Below, piece after piece: positions 1-7,233 of a stretch of DNA of 21,753 bases (positions are counted from its first letter, which is position 1; each line of letters starts with the position of its first letter). The position numbers and the translations under genes were made by a program. Below the pieces are notes generated by a model that had not been told where the DNA came from, ran no database searches, and saw only the letters and a program-made list of their open reading frames with translations. Source of the stretch: Bacteroidales bacterium (GTDB lineage Bacteria > Bacteroidota > Bacteroidia > Bacteroidales > JAOZVK01); assembly GCA_029938185.1 (NCBI GenBank), contig JAOZVK010000033.1, positions 1 to 21,753 of the forward strand, read 5' to 3'.

Positions 1-71
1 TTTTAATTATCTGATATTCAGTACTTATGTATTGTGTGAAAAGTGAACAGTCTCAAGCAGTTACAGGTTTT

Positions 72-187
72 GGCTACACGTATAATATTGGACATTATTT
101 TATTTTTTGACAGGATTTACAGGATTGGTTTTTATCCTGTTACGAAACGCTTGATATACAAGACTATCCAACTTCTGACGGGTAGCC
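72..187. repeat. R2 MITE-like element, copy 1
   Basis: A 116-bp element beginning GGCTACACGT and ending ACGGGTAGCC, with imperfect terminal inverted repeats of about 23 bp (GGCTACnCGT...TTGGACA). The interior carries the motif GACAGGATTTACAGGAT. It is nearly identical to the copy at 13898-14013 and matches 17884-18008 in reverse orientation. I see no clear target duplication at this copy. Its right end lies next to a broken IS1-type transposase gene. Confidence 0.85.
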
Positions 188-195
188 GAGGATTG

Positions 196-379
196 TTTAT
201 GATGGAGCCATAGGTATTATTCTATCCTTAACTCAATTTTCATAAGCCTTATATAAATAATTTAACTGAAAACTTTTATTACAATCTTTACTGCTGCAAT
301 GCTGCTTTCCATTTTGAGTTCCCTTAAAAATAATATTTTCACTGTTACAATATTTGTATCTTACATTTATTTTTGCCAT
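196..379 (-). pseudogene. IS1-family InsA-like transposase remnant
   Basis: The frame starts at an ATG (379) and reads 48 codons to a TGA at 233-235. It then continues in the same frame with VKDRIIPMA before a TAA beside the R2 repeat. The product has zinc-ribbon-like cysteines (YCNS near residue 10, HCSSKDC near 28-33) followed by SFQLNYLYKAYEN. This resembles the N-terminal DNA-binding part of IS1-type InsA, where a QLxYxYxA segment precedes a V-K-(D/E)-x-I-x-x-MA segment. The stop therefore probably replaces a Gly codon (GGA to TGA) and the rest of the gene is lost. Family recognition is from memory of IS1 sequences. The fragment is too short to be active. Confidence 0.65.
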
Positions 380-450
380 AATTTTTTTGGCAAAGATAAT
401 AAAAACAAATGAATTAACCCATTACCGATTTTTTCACATAGTTTATAGAA

Positions 451-485
451 AGCAAAAAGCCCGTAAATTAAAATTTACAGGCTTT
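451..485 (-). terminator. Rho-independent terminator of the cold-shock gene
   Basis: In minus-strand sense, AAAGCCTGTAAAT pairs with ATTTACGGGCTTT (one mismatch) around a short loop, and the 3' arm runs into TTTTTGCTTT. It begins about 20 bases after the cold-shock stop codon, as expected for its terminator. Confidence 0.85.
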
Positions 486-505
486 ATCGTGATTAAAAAA
501 GTTAA

Positions 506-700
506 TTAACCAATAACTTTAACATTTACTGCATTTAAACCTTTTCTTCCTTGTGTTAATTCAAATTCTACATTATCACCTTCTTGGATTTGATCTATTA
601 ATCCTGAAATGTGTACAAAATATTCCTCTTTTGAATCTTCCTCGCTAATGAATCCAAATCCTTTTGAATCATTAAAAAATTTTACTGTTCCTTTTCTCAT
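506..700 (-). CDS. Cold-shock domain protein (CspA family)
   Basis: A complete 64-aa single cold-shock domain, expected to be a cytoplasmic OB-fold protein that binds single-stranded RNA or DNA and loosens RNA structure. The sequence shows the RNP1 motif KGFGFI (residues 13-18) and an RNP2-like YFVHIS (27-32), with the usual GTVKFFN opening. The length is normal for the family. It starts at ATG 700, stands alone and is followed by a strong terminator. A TAAATTTG box lies about 33 bases upstream of the start. The usual IFVH of RNP2 is YFVH here, a common variant in Bacteroidota. I cannot tell whether it is cold-induced or constitutive. Confidence 0.95.
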   Translation of the reverse strand: MRKGTVKFFNDSKGFGFISEEDSKEEYFVHISGLIDQIQEGDNVEFELTQGRKGLNAVNVKVIG

Positions 701-732
701 TTTATTATAATAATATTATATTTTTAAAAATA

Positions 733-740
733 CAAATTTA
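733..740 (-). promoter_or_regulatory. Putative -7 box (TAAATTTG) of the cold-shock gene
   Basis: The minus strand reads TAAATTTG, matching the Bacteroidota sigma-ABfr -7 consensus TAnnTTTG, about 33 bases before the start codon. No clean -33 TTTG is seen, so the call rests on one box and its position. Confidence 0.4.
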
Positions 741-911
741 GTGTTAATTAATCTTATCTAAAAATTTTTATGGCTATAATTTCAATTTTTTTTCATTTTT
801 TTTTTTTTGAAAGTAATAATATGAAATTATTACACAATAAAAACAAATTCATTATATTGTATATTAGTAAGTAAGCAAGTATTTTTATAAATATAAAAAA
901 AAATAAAAAAA

Positions 912-2114
912 TTAATTAATTCTTACACCTATTATCAAAATATCGTCTATTTGTTCGTGTTCAGTCCCCATCCAGTCTAAAATGGTCTTATCAAGGATTT
1001 CTCCGGCAGTTTTCATTTCAATATTCTTACTGTGCATTTTCAAAAGTAGCTCTTTAAAATTCCTTTTCATAAACTTACGCCCCTTTTTTCCTCCCATTTG
1101 GTCAACATAGCCATCGGAAAATATATATAATACATCTTCTTTTTGTAATTCTACATCATAGTTTTCGAAAGGTTTTTCTTTAAGATATATTCCAATAGGA
1201 TTTTTGGTTGCTTTAATTTCAATCAGCTCATTATTACGAATTATATATAAAGGATTATTTGCTCCAGAAAACTGCATTTTATTATTTTCGTGATCTATAA
1301 TACATAAAGCCATATCCATTCCATCTTTCGACTCATTTTTTTTACCTGATTGGTCAAGTGAAGTTTTTACAAGTTCTCGCATCATATCAAGTATTTGCGA
1401 TGCTTTTAGCTTTTCCATATTATTGACCAATTCGTTTAGGAATGAAATACCAAGCATACTCATAAATGCACCTGGAACTCCATGTCCTGTGCAGTCGGCG
1501 GCTGTCAGAATAGTTTTATTATCAACTTGTTTTAACCAGTAGAAATCTCCAGACACAATATCACGAGGTTTCCATAATATAAAATAGTCATTCAGATTTT
1601 CTTCTATTAATTTCTCTGATGGCAATAGTGCAGTTTGAATACGTTTTGCATATTTTATACTATCGGTTATTTCTTTGTGTCTTGCCTCTATCTCAATACG
1701 TAGTTTATCAATCCTTTCCTTTTCTTTGTGAATTGCTATACTTTGTTCCCAAAGTTTTTTGTTATTAATTTTAAATTTTTGTTTTTCAATCTCAAATGAT
1801 TCTTTTTCGTTCAAAATATCAGAAACATTTTTTACTCCTAGTTTTTGAGCTTTGTTTATTTGTTCTTCAGTAAAACGTATTTCAGTTTTATTTTTGGTTC
1901 CAATTTTTTTTCTATAATCATTTAAAATATAATTTTGCCGTTTGATTTCACTTTTCAGTTCATCAATTTCATCATTATTATTTTCATTTTCTGCATCATT
2001 AATAAGATTGTTATCAGTTTTTGTTTTTTTTAATCTATAATACATTATTACTAATATTATAGTAAAAACTATTGCAATAGTTGAAACTAATATGATATTT
2101 GTTAATATAGACAT
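912..2114 (-). CDS. Membrane-anchored SpoIIE/PP2C-type serine phosphatase
   Basis: A 400-aa protein predicted to dephosphorylate serine or threonine on a signalling partner such as an anti-anti-sigma (STAS) protein. Residues 5-26 form one N-terminal transmembrane segment. Residues about 45-150 are charged and helical, probably coiled coil. The C-terminal half from about residue 155 is a SpoIIE (PF07228) domain. Metal-binding acidic motifs are visible: SGDFYW (D190), AADCTGHGVPGA (D207), a later FSDGYVDQ, and HEQIDDILIIG at the end. SIKYAKRIQTALLP before the domain is characteristic of the Bacteroidota members. These often have TPR repeats or extracellular sensor regions; this one has only the short anchor. 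No partner gene is adjacent. It starts at ATG 2114, and an R1 repeat lies just upstream. Confidence 0.88.
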   Translation of the reverse strand: MSILTNIILVSTIAIVFTIILVIMYYRLKKTKTDNNLINDAENENNNDEIDELKSEIKRQNYILNDYRKKIGTKNKTEIRFTEEQINKAQKLGVKNVSDILNEKESFEIEKQKFKINNKKLWEQSIAIHKEKERIDKLRIEIEARHKEITDSIKYAKRIQTALLPSEKLIEENLNDYFILWKPRDIVSGDFYWLKQVDNKTILTAADCTGHGVPGAFMSMLGISFLNELVNNMEKLKASQILDMMRELVKTSLDQSGKKNESKDGMDMALCIIDHENNKMQFSGANNPLYIIRNNELIEIKATKNPIGIYLKEKPFENYDVELQKEDVLYIFSDGYVDQMGGKKGRKFMKRNFKELLLKMHSKNIEMKTAGEILDKTILDWMGTEHEQIDDILIIGVRIN

Positions 2115-2126
2115 TGTTTGTTGTAT

Positions 2127-2187
2127 TTAAAGGTCTTCGACCTATTTAATATTGTTTATGATATATAATTAAGGTCTACGACCTTAT
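2127..2187. repeat. R1 palindromic repeat (forward arm plus second palindrome)
   Basis: AAAGGTCTTCGACCTATTT at 2129-2147 lies 13 bases upstream of the phosphatase start codon. A second, perfect palindrome AAGGTCTACGACCTT follows at 2171-2185. Together with the reverse arm at 2291-2326 they appear to be the left end of an R1 element. Confidence 0.8.
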
Positions 2188-2290
2188 ATTTTTAGTTCTA
2201 TGATATACTCTAAGTGGTTATAAGTACTGTTACAAAAGTTTTTCGACATTTACTTATTCATAACTTACTGATATTGTTGTCTTTGTACTA

Positions 2291-2326
2291 ATACGTAAGC
2301 AACTATAATATAGGTTGAAGACCTTA
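2291..2326. repeat. R1 reverse arm
   Basis: Reads ATACGTAAGCAACT, then AATATAGGTTGAAGACCTTA. It is the inverted counterpart of the arm at 2127-2187. One base of the GGTC stem has changed (GGTT). Confidence 0.7.
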
Positions 2327-2414
2327 GTTTTAACATCAACAAACTGGTATCAATTATCAATCAAAGTATTGTACCATTGTATCATTGAATAATTGTACCA
2401 TTTAAAGTATAATA

Positions 2415-2444
2415 CTTTTTATCAAGCATGAGCAAGATAAAAAG
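2415..2444 (-). terminator. Weak hairpin downstream of the lipoprotein gene
   Basis: CTTTTTATC pairs with GATAAAAAG over a 12-nt loop, 12 bases beyond the lipoprotein stop codon. The stem is AT-only apart from its closing pairs and no clear U-tract follows. Termination is possible but not well supported. Confidence 0.3.
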
Positions 2445-2455
2445 ATTCGAAAAGC

Positions 2456-3604
2456 CTAAATTTGATTTCCCTCCTCATCAATTTTTATAAAAATAACATT
2501 TCGATAAAAACCAAAGCTTTCTCGACTTCCAACTATACTATATCCATTTGTGGTTTTCATTATTCCTAAACCCAAAGAAAGAAATTTTGATTCTATACCT
2601 GATTCCCATATTAGATTCCCAACTTTATCAATTTTTTGCCAAAATAATTTTTGTTGGTTGCCATTATTCATCTTAGCTCCTGTAATAACATATCCATCTG
2701 AGATTTTAATAATATCATAAATTAAAGTAAATTCATCAAACCTATATTCTTTTAACCACTCTATTTTACCATTAATTTGAACCTTAAAAAATACACTTTG
2801 CATGTCTCCATAGCCTGCTACTATTATATATCCTTCAGTATCGAAATACATATTTGTTAATTCATCAATACCAGGTATTTCATTAATTATTGAATTATTT
2901 ATTATATTTCCATCTTTATCAATAGTTCTAAAAAAGACTCTAAGTTTTTCTCTACTACCAATATCAAACTCAAAAACACTTACTACATTATACAATCCAT
3001 TTAGTTCAATAACTCCTTGTATACTAAACCCTTCTATAATAATATTTTTTTCATTTAATATATGTCCTTTATTATCTAATGTTGTGATAATAAGATATAA
3101 GTTATCAGGTGTAAGAGCTTGTGTAAAAATTAATATCTCATTGCTACTTCGTTCAATTACATCAACAAATTTAGTATAATACGCATCTGGAAAATCTTCA
3201 AGTTTATATTCAAAAGAGTATTGAAAAGTTCCAGTATTGCTATATTTCATAAATTGCAATACATTTTTTTGCACATTAGATATTATAATACCATTATCGT
3301 AAGGACTTATACTAAACGAAATAGAGTCAATTTTTAATGGAGGTTTAGTTTCTATTTTTAATGCTACTTCTGCTAATTTTGTAAAATTACTACTATTGTC
3401 AATTTTTATTAAATTAATTTTACCTGAATTTAATGACAAGCAATAAAATTCATTATCATGTTTTAATGTTCTAATAATATTTTCACTAAAAACAGAAACT
3501 GACAAATCATCTTGATTAACAATCTCTGTATCATCTTTTTTGCATGATACCAATAATATAGTTGCGAAAATTATTACTGAACAATATTTTATTTTTTGAT
3601 TCAT
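2456..3604 (-). CDS. Predicted lipoprotein, possible beta-propeller
   Basis: A 382-aa exported protein. Residues 1-20 are a signal peptide ending LLVS, with lipobox cysteine C21 followed by KKDD; a charged tail of this sort often marks Bacteroidota lipoproteins. The rest consists of repeated strand-rich units of the form 'D(N/K)xGxIxxE/N... GY(I/V)I(T/V)G', for example KDGNIINNS, NGKIEWLKEY, GYVITGAKMNNG, VGNLIWESG and GYSIVGSRESFG. This resembles the repeats of delta-60/propeller-like secreted Bacteroidota proteins. No catalytic residues are visible and the function is unknown. It starts at ATG 3604. The next gene upstream codes for an outer-membrane protein, so the two may work together at the cell surface, but R1 sequence separates them. 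Confidence 0.7.
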   Translation of the reverse strand: MNQKIKYCSVIIFATILLVSCKKDDTEIVNQDDLSVSVFSENIIRTLKHDNEFYCLSLNSGKINLIKIDNSSNFTKLAEVALKIETKPPLKIDSISFSISPYDNGIIISNVQKNVLQFMKYSNTGTFQYSFEYKLEDFPDAYYTKFVDVIERSSNEILIFTQALTPDNLYLIITTLDNKGHILNEKNIIIEGFSIQGVIELNGLYNVVSVFEFDIGSREKLRVFFRTIDKDGNIINNSIINEIPGIDELTNMYFDTEGYIIVAGYGDMQSVFFKVQINGKIEWLKEYRFDEFTLIYDIIKISDGYVITGAKMNNGNQQKLFWQKIDKVGNLIWESGIESKFLSLGLGIMKTTNGYSIVGSRESFGFYRNVIFIKIDEEGNQI

Positions 3605-3680
3605 AATTGAAAGTATAGTAAGTTAAATTAAATATTTTAGGCTTATAGTGTCAAAATAGTTAAGTGTTGAAGATATTCAT

Positions 3681-3784
3681 TAAGTACTATTACAAAAGTT
3701 TTTCGGTATTTTATTTGTGTAATTACTTGTGTAACAGTGCTATATAGGAACACATAAGCCTCATTAAATAGGTCGAAGACCTTA
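3681..3784. repeat. R1 element, interior and reverse arm
   Basis: Contains the shared interior TAAGTACTATTACAAAAG (3681-3698) and ends with the reverse arm 3751-3784 (CACATAAGCC, then ATTAAATAGGTCGAAGACC). The last bases TTA of the arm are the complement of the stop codon of the outer-membrane protein gene. A degenerate left arm (TTAAGTGTTGAAGATATTCA) may lie at about 3660-3680. Confidence 0.75.
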
Positions 3785-4858
3785 GTCATATTTATATGTA
3801 ACTTTATGAAATAGATTATATGTAACTCCTAATGAAAGTATGAAGTATGAAAATATTATATCATCATCGACATAATAATAGTCTTTTGCGAGAATATTAT
3901 CGTAACGTTTTGATGGCAGATTATAATTTTTTGTATCATAGAGTTTACTTATATTAAATAATATATTAAATTTTTTTATTTTGTATTTAATTCCAAAACC
4001 CCAATAATATCCAAAATTATTGCTAATTCGACTATCATTTATATCCGATAATGATTCCTTTTTGTTAAAAAGAGTTTCATTATTACTAGGATCAACTCTT
4101 ACATCATTAATTTCAAATTCAGATGAAGCTTTATTTATTAAACTGGAATACACGCCTAATGAGCCTATAAGACTCCAATTCTTATAAATTGGTTGTTTGT
4201 ATGAAAATCCGATAGGGAATTTAAAAAACTCAGTTGTTTCGCTATAATTCATAACTAAATTTGTATAAGCTGTTATTTCTCTCGAATAATATATTTCACT
4301 TCTGAATGCACTTAGTTGTAAAGATAATTTGTTTGTTATATTCCATTGAAAATTAAATCCATATTCAGGTTTAAATTTATAGTTATAACTCTTACTATAA
4401 TCTGCAACATCCCAAAGTGTATAATTTTTCAAAATTTGTGCATTGCTTCTAATAAGAGATAAACCGACACCAAATTCAAACATAGGTTTTATGTTAAAAT
4501 TATTGATAGCTTCGACAAAAGGTACAGGGTCGCTTGTTAGATTAATTTTGTAATTTGGATTTTCTTTAAGAAAATAGTACATATATTCGTGTCCAGATTC
4601 TATTTCATCTAATTGCATATAAGAGCTTATCAATATTTTTAGAGCATCGTTTCGTTCATTTTCAGAAAAATCACATTTATCAAATATTTTTGGTAAAACA
4701 TTTACTATATCTTCATATAATCCTTCGTGGTATTTTTCGATAGCATTTCTTAAAATATGACTACAATCTATTTGTGAAAATACAGTTGGCTGATATATTA
4801 AAAATAATATAAAGAAATAAAATTTTATATATTTTTTCTTGTGTATGAATGATAACAT
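3782..4858 (-). CDS. Outer-membrane beta-barrel protein with helical N-domain
   Basis: A 358-aa protein with a signal peptide (positive HKKKYIKF, hydrophobic core, cleavage likely after VFS at residue 28). Residues about 30-115 look helical and TPR-like (AIEKYHEGLYEDIVNVLPKIF..., ALKILISSYMQLDE...), with a segment ending NPNYKINLTSDPVPFVEAI that often precedes barrel domains in Bacteroidota. From residue about 120 onward there are alternating aromatic strands (FEFGVGLSLI, YGFNFQWNIT, LSLQLSAFRS, GYYWGFGIKYKI, FILSLGVTYNLF) typical of an outer-membrane beta barrel. No TonB box or plug is seen, so a structural or porin-like role is likelier than active transport. The stop codon TAA is part of an R1 palindrome. 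It starts at ATG 4858. Confidence 0.7.
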   Translation of the reverse strand: MLSFIHKKKYIKFYFFILFLIYQPTVFSQIDCSHILRNAIEKYHEGLYEDIVNVLPKIFDKCDFSENERNDALKILISSYMQLDEIESGHEYMYYFLKENPNYKINLTSDPVPFVEAINNFNIKPMFEFGVGLSLIRSNAQILKNYTLWDVADYSKSYNYKFKPEYGFNFQWNITNKLSLQLSAFRSEIYYSREITAYTNLVMNYSETTEFFKFPIGFSYKQPIYKNWSLIGSLGVYSSLINKASSEFEINDVRVDPSNNETLFNKKESLSDINDSRISNNFGYYWGFGIKYKIKKFNILFNISKLYDTKNYNLPSKRYDNILAKDYYYVDDDIIFSYFILSLGVTYNLFHKVTYKYD

Positions 4859-4886
4859 ATTATTGATTTTTTATACTTTGATGATA

Positions 4887-5009
4887 TTAAGGTCTTTGAT
4901 ATATTTAAGTAGGCTAACAAAAGTTTCCCTACATTTATTTCATGCAATCGACTATGTATCAGTTGTTTATAATGATACGTAAGCCACATTAAATAGGTCG
5001 AAGACCTTA
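4887..5009. repeat. Complete R1 element with both arms (about 123 bp)
   Basis: The left arm is TTAAGGTCTTTGATATATTT and the right arm ends CGTAAGCCACATTAAATAGG, then TCGAAGACCTTA. These arms are inverted repeats of each other. The interior includes ACAAAAGTTT, as in the other copies. The element starts 29 bases upstream of the outer-membrane protein's ATG and ends on the stop codon of the next gene, so it fills the intergenic space. Confidence 0.8.
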
Positions 5010-5462
5010 ATTTGTTAAATATCTTAATTCATTGCAGTAATAATTCCATTTATTAAAGATTGGCAATGATTGTTTAATTGTTATTTTGGAAGCTAATTTG
5101 CTTTCGGAAACTCTGTTAAAAAAAAATTCTTTTTTATTATTTGGTAAACTCGACTTTATTAATAATTCAAATTTTAAACTGTCATTTTTTTGTTTCGCAA
5201 TATCAGCAATTAACCCCAAAATTGTAATATTTCCATTTGTTTTGGTTAATTTTAATAATTTTTCAATATTTATTTTTTCAATGTTATGTATAAACCAATC
5301 TAAAAATATCCATGTTAGACGACCTGAATACCTACAATAATTAGTAGTTTCAGATATTAATTCTTCTATACCAATTTGTTTTGTTGGCTTATTTTCTGTA
5401 ACAAATACTTTGCTATCTAATTTATTCCAGTATTGAAATAGTAAATCTAATTTATTTTCCAT
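5007..5462 (-). CDS. Unknown 151-aa protein, partner of the nucleotidyltransferase
   Basis: I do not recognise a family. The protein is 151 aa, apparently all helical, with no signal peptide or transmembrane segment. It contains a Trp/Tyr-rich centre (NYCRYSGRLTWIFLDWFIHNI, residues about 42-62, in a longer run) and a basic C-terminal half. Its start codon (ATG 5462) overlaps the end of the upstream nucleotidyltransferase gene by 16 bases, which implies translational coupling and a shared function. Short proteins coupled to DUF6036/AbiEii-like nucleotidyltransferases can be toxin-antitoxin partners; that role here is inference only. The stop codon coincides with the end of an R1 element. Confidence 0.6.
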   Translation of the reverse strand: MENKLDLLFQYWNKLDSKVFVTENKPTKQIGIEELISETTNYCRYSGRLTWIFLDWFIHNIEKINIEKLLKLTKTNGNITILGLIADIAKQKNDSLKFELLIKSSLPNNKKEFFFNRVSESKLASKITIKQSLPIFNKWNYYCNELRYLTN

Positions 5463-5971
5463 TGTTGTTCCTCCAAAAAGTATTTAATTTTTTGTGCCCA
5501 GTCAGGACGAAATTTTGAAATATAATCCATATTCTTTATAACTATTTTTTTATCTTTCTCTGTTAATTGTGGTAATAATATTTCTATATCTTCCAAATCT
5601 TGCTCTCTCAAAGCTACAATTTTCATAATTAGTTGCTCGGATAAGCCTAATACAAATATTTCAATATTTAATAATTTTATATCAAGTTTTGTAACTCTTT
5701 TATTAAAATCTGGTGGTAAAACAATTGCAAATCCTTTAACATTATCATTTAACCAATCATTATCTAATTGATATTTTTCCGCTACATTTTTCGCTGCTTT
5801 TTTTATTTCTCTCAAATTGTCTCCCACTAAAATAGCATCAATATCTCGGGTTACACGTGTGGCTCCAAAATGCATAATCATTGCAGCACCACCAACAATA
5901 ATTATTTTATAATGATAAGTAACCTGTTTGTCTAATTCTTGTAACACTTTTATTAATAAGTTTTTATCCAT
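5447..5971 (-). CDS. DUF6036/AbiEii-like nucleotidyltransferase
   Basis: A 174-aa protein with a minimal nucleotidyltransferase fold. It shows IIVGGAAMIMHFG (residues 25-36, the glycine motif that binds the triphosphate) and TRDIDAIL (41-48, metal-binding D43 and D45), with a possible third acid at D97 (KLDIKLL). The segment MKIVALREQDLEDIEILL (116-133) matches the helix with K, R and two D residues that is conserved in DUF6036 and AbiEii families. Such proteins transfer nucleotides to RNA, tRNA or protein, and several act as toxins. The gene overlaps a 151-aa gene downstream by 16 bases. It starts at ATG 5971, about 100 bases after the alpha-CTD-repeat gene. The substrate cannot be predicted from this sequence. 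Confidence 0.75.
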   Translation of the reverse strand: MDKNLLIKVLQELDKQVTYHYKIIIVGGAAMIMHFGATRVTRDIDAILVGDNLREIKKAAKNVAEKYQLDNDWLNDNVKGFAIVLPPDFNKRVTKLDIKLLNIEIFVLGLSEQLIMKIVALREQDLEDIEILLPQLTEKDKKIVIKNMDYISKFRPDWAQKIKYFLEEQQWKIN

Positions 5972-6070
5972 ATTGATTTATTATTTATATTAGTTACAAT
6001 TGAAAATTACAACACTTATAAATATATTAAAAAGTGATATTTCTGACGTATTAATTTTTTCTTTTTTAAA

Positions 6071-7120
6071 TCAGAGTGTATTTACCTCTTTCATTGTTTT
6101 CCAAAATTGTCGAACTTGTAATATCTTAGGCTCTTTGATATTGATTACTCCATAACTATTTTGTATTTTTTCTTTTTTATTATAGAAATGTTCAAATTTA
6201 GAAATATTTATTTCAGGAAGATATTTAGATAAAAGAGAATTGTGATATTCAATTTCTAAATCTGTATCATCTGTAAACAAACTTATTAGCTCTATATTTT
6301 CTAATAATTCTTTTTTAAATTCTTTTAATTCAATTAAAGCATCATGTTCAACATTTCGTATATTTTTTAGAACGTTATCACTTTTTGATAATATTTTTTC
6401 ATTAATATCCTTTAAAGTGAACTTATCATTAAGATGTTTTGATAAAGCATTGTATGTTCTTATTGAAAGGTTTTGAGCTATTGAATTTATTATTGAATTT
6501 AAAATTATTTTTTGTTTGATAGTTAGTTTTTCAATAAGTTCTTGTAACTGATTCTTAGACTTTATTGTTTCAACAATATTTTCAATTACATTATTTAATT
6601 TCTGTAAAGGTTTATTAGTTTTAGAAATTTGAGTAGATAGGCTCTCTTTATTTGGAGAATTAATTGCAAAATCAATATATTTTTCACAAACTGCAATTAA
6701 TTCATCATTAGACTTTGCTCCACAATTTCTGATTTTTTTAAATGTTTGTTCTTTATTATAATATTTTATTAACTCTGTTAATGTTTTAATTTCTCCATTT
6801 CTACATGAATTTAGAGAACGAACACTTAAATTTTCTATTTCTTTTAAATCTTCAATGTCAATATCTTGAATATGTGCATTATCAGGTAGCTCTTCGATAA
6901 AATCTATTTTAAAGAAATTTTGACAAATATTAATTAATTCATTATTTGTTGTAGCTCCACAGTTTTCAATATCTAAAAATGTTTTATTTTTCTTATAATA
7001 TTCTGCTATATCATTTGAGGTTCTTATATCATTTCTTAGGCACACTTTTATTGAGCGTTCACTTAATTTAACAAGTTTGCAAAGTTGATGTAAATTAATA
7101 TTTTTAAATTTCTCACTCAT
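6071..7120 (-). CDS. Protein with repeated RNA-polymerase alpha-CTD-like modules
   Basis: A 349-aa protein with at least two, perhaps three, helix-hairpin-helix modules resembling the C-terminal domain of the RNA polymerase alpha subunit. Module 1 (residues about 18-67) reads LSERSIKVCLRN...IENCGATTNNEL. Module 2 (97-146) reads LSVRSLNSCRNGEIKTLTEL...IRNCGAKSNDEL, matching the alpha-CTD signature LSVRxxNxLKxxxIxTLxxL...xNFGxKSxxEI. A diverged third module may span 215-272 (LSIRTYNAL...IRNVEHDALIEL). The middle (about 155-215) is helical. There are no other alpha-subunit domains. The modules suggest DNA or protein binding, perhaps contact with transcription machinery. It lies 113 bases downstream of the WD40 STAND gene on the same strand. 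The exact role is unknown. Confidence 0.65.
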   Translation of the reverse strand: MSEKFKNINLHQLCKLVKLSERSIKVCLRNDIRTSNDIAEYYKKNKTFLDIENCGATTNNELINICQNFFKIDFIEELPDNAHIQDIDIEDLKEIENLSVRSLNSCRNGEIKTLTELIKYYNKEQTFKKIRNCGAKSNDELIAVCEKYIDFAINSPNKESLSTQISKTNKPLQKLNNVIENIVETIKSKNQLQELIEKLTIKQKIILNSIINSIAQNLSIRTYNALSKHLNDKFTLKDINEKILSKSDNVLKNIRNVEHDALIELKEFKKELLENIELISLFTDDTDLEIEYHNSLLSKYLPEINISKFEHFYNKKEKIQNSYGVINIKEPKILQVRQFWKTMKEVNTL

Positions 7121-7202
7121 ATTTTATGCTTTTTTTATTTTGTTTTTTGCAGTTGAAAAGAACCATGTAATTAAGTTCTAAATACAGCTAATTATATATC
7201 AA

Positions 7203-7233
7203 GCGTAGCCACATTAAAAAGGTCAAAGACCTC
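7203..7233. repeat. R1 reverse arm at the WD40 STAND gene stop
   Basis: GCGTAGCCACATTAAAAAGG followed by TCAAAGACCTC; the stem GGTC/GACC is kept with loop AAA. It abuts the stop codon at 7234-7236. Confidence 0.8.

Larger units (their letters stand above)
2115..2455. other. Intergenic region holding an R1 element
   Basis: This 341-bp gap has no gene. It contains R1 arms at 2127-2160, 2167-2187 and 2291-2326, and the conserved R1 interior TAAGTACTGTTACAAAAG at 2221-2238. It also has a short direct repeat (TTGTACCATT twice, about 2368-2402) and a weak hairpin next to the following gene's stop codon. Confidence 0.7.

Noticed and set aside
784..810. Long T tract between the cold-shock and phosphatase genes as a terminator
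   Set aside because: No stable GC-containing stem precedes it in either direction; it looks like AT-rich spacer.
5972..6070. Hairpin CACTT...AAGTG as terminator of the alpha-CTD-repeat gene
   Set aside because: Only five base pairs with a 13-14-base loop; not convincing.
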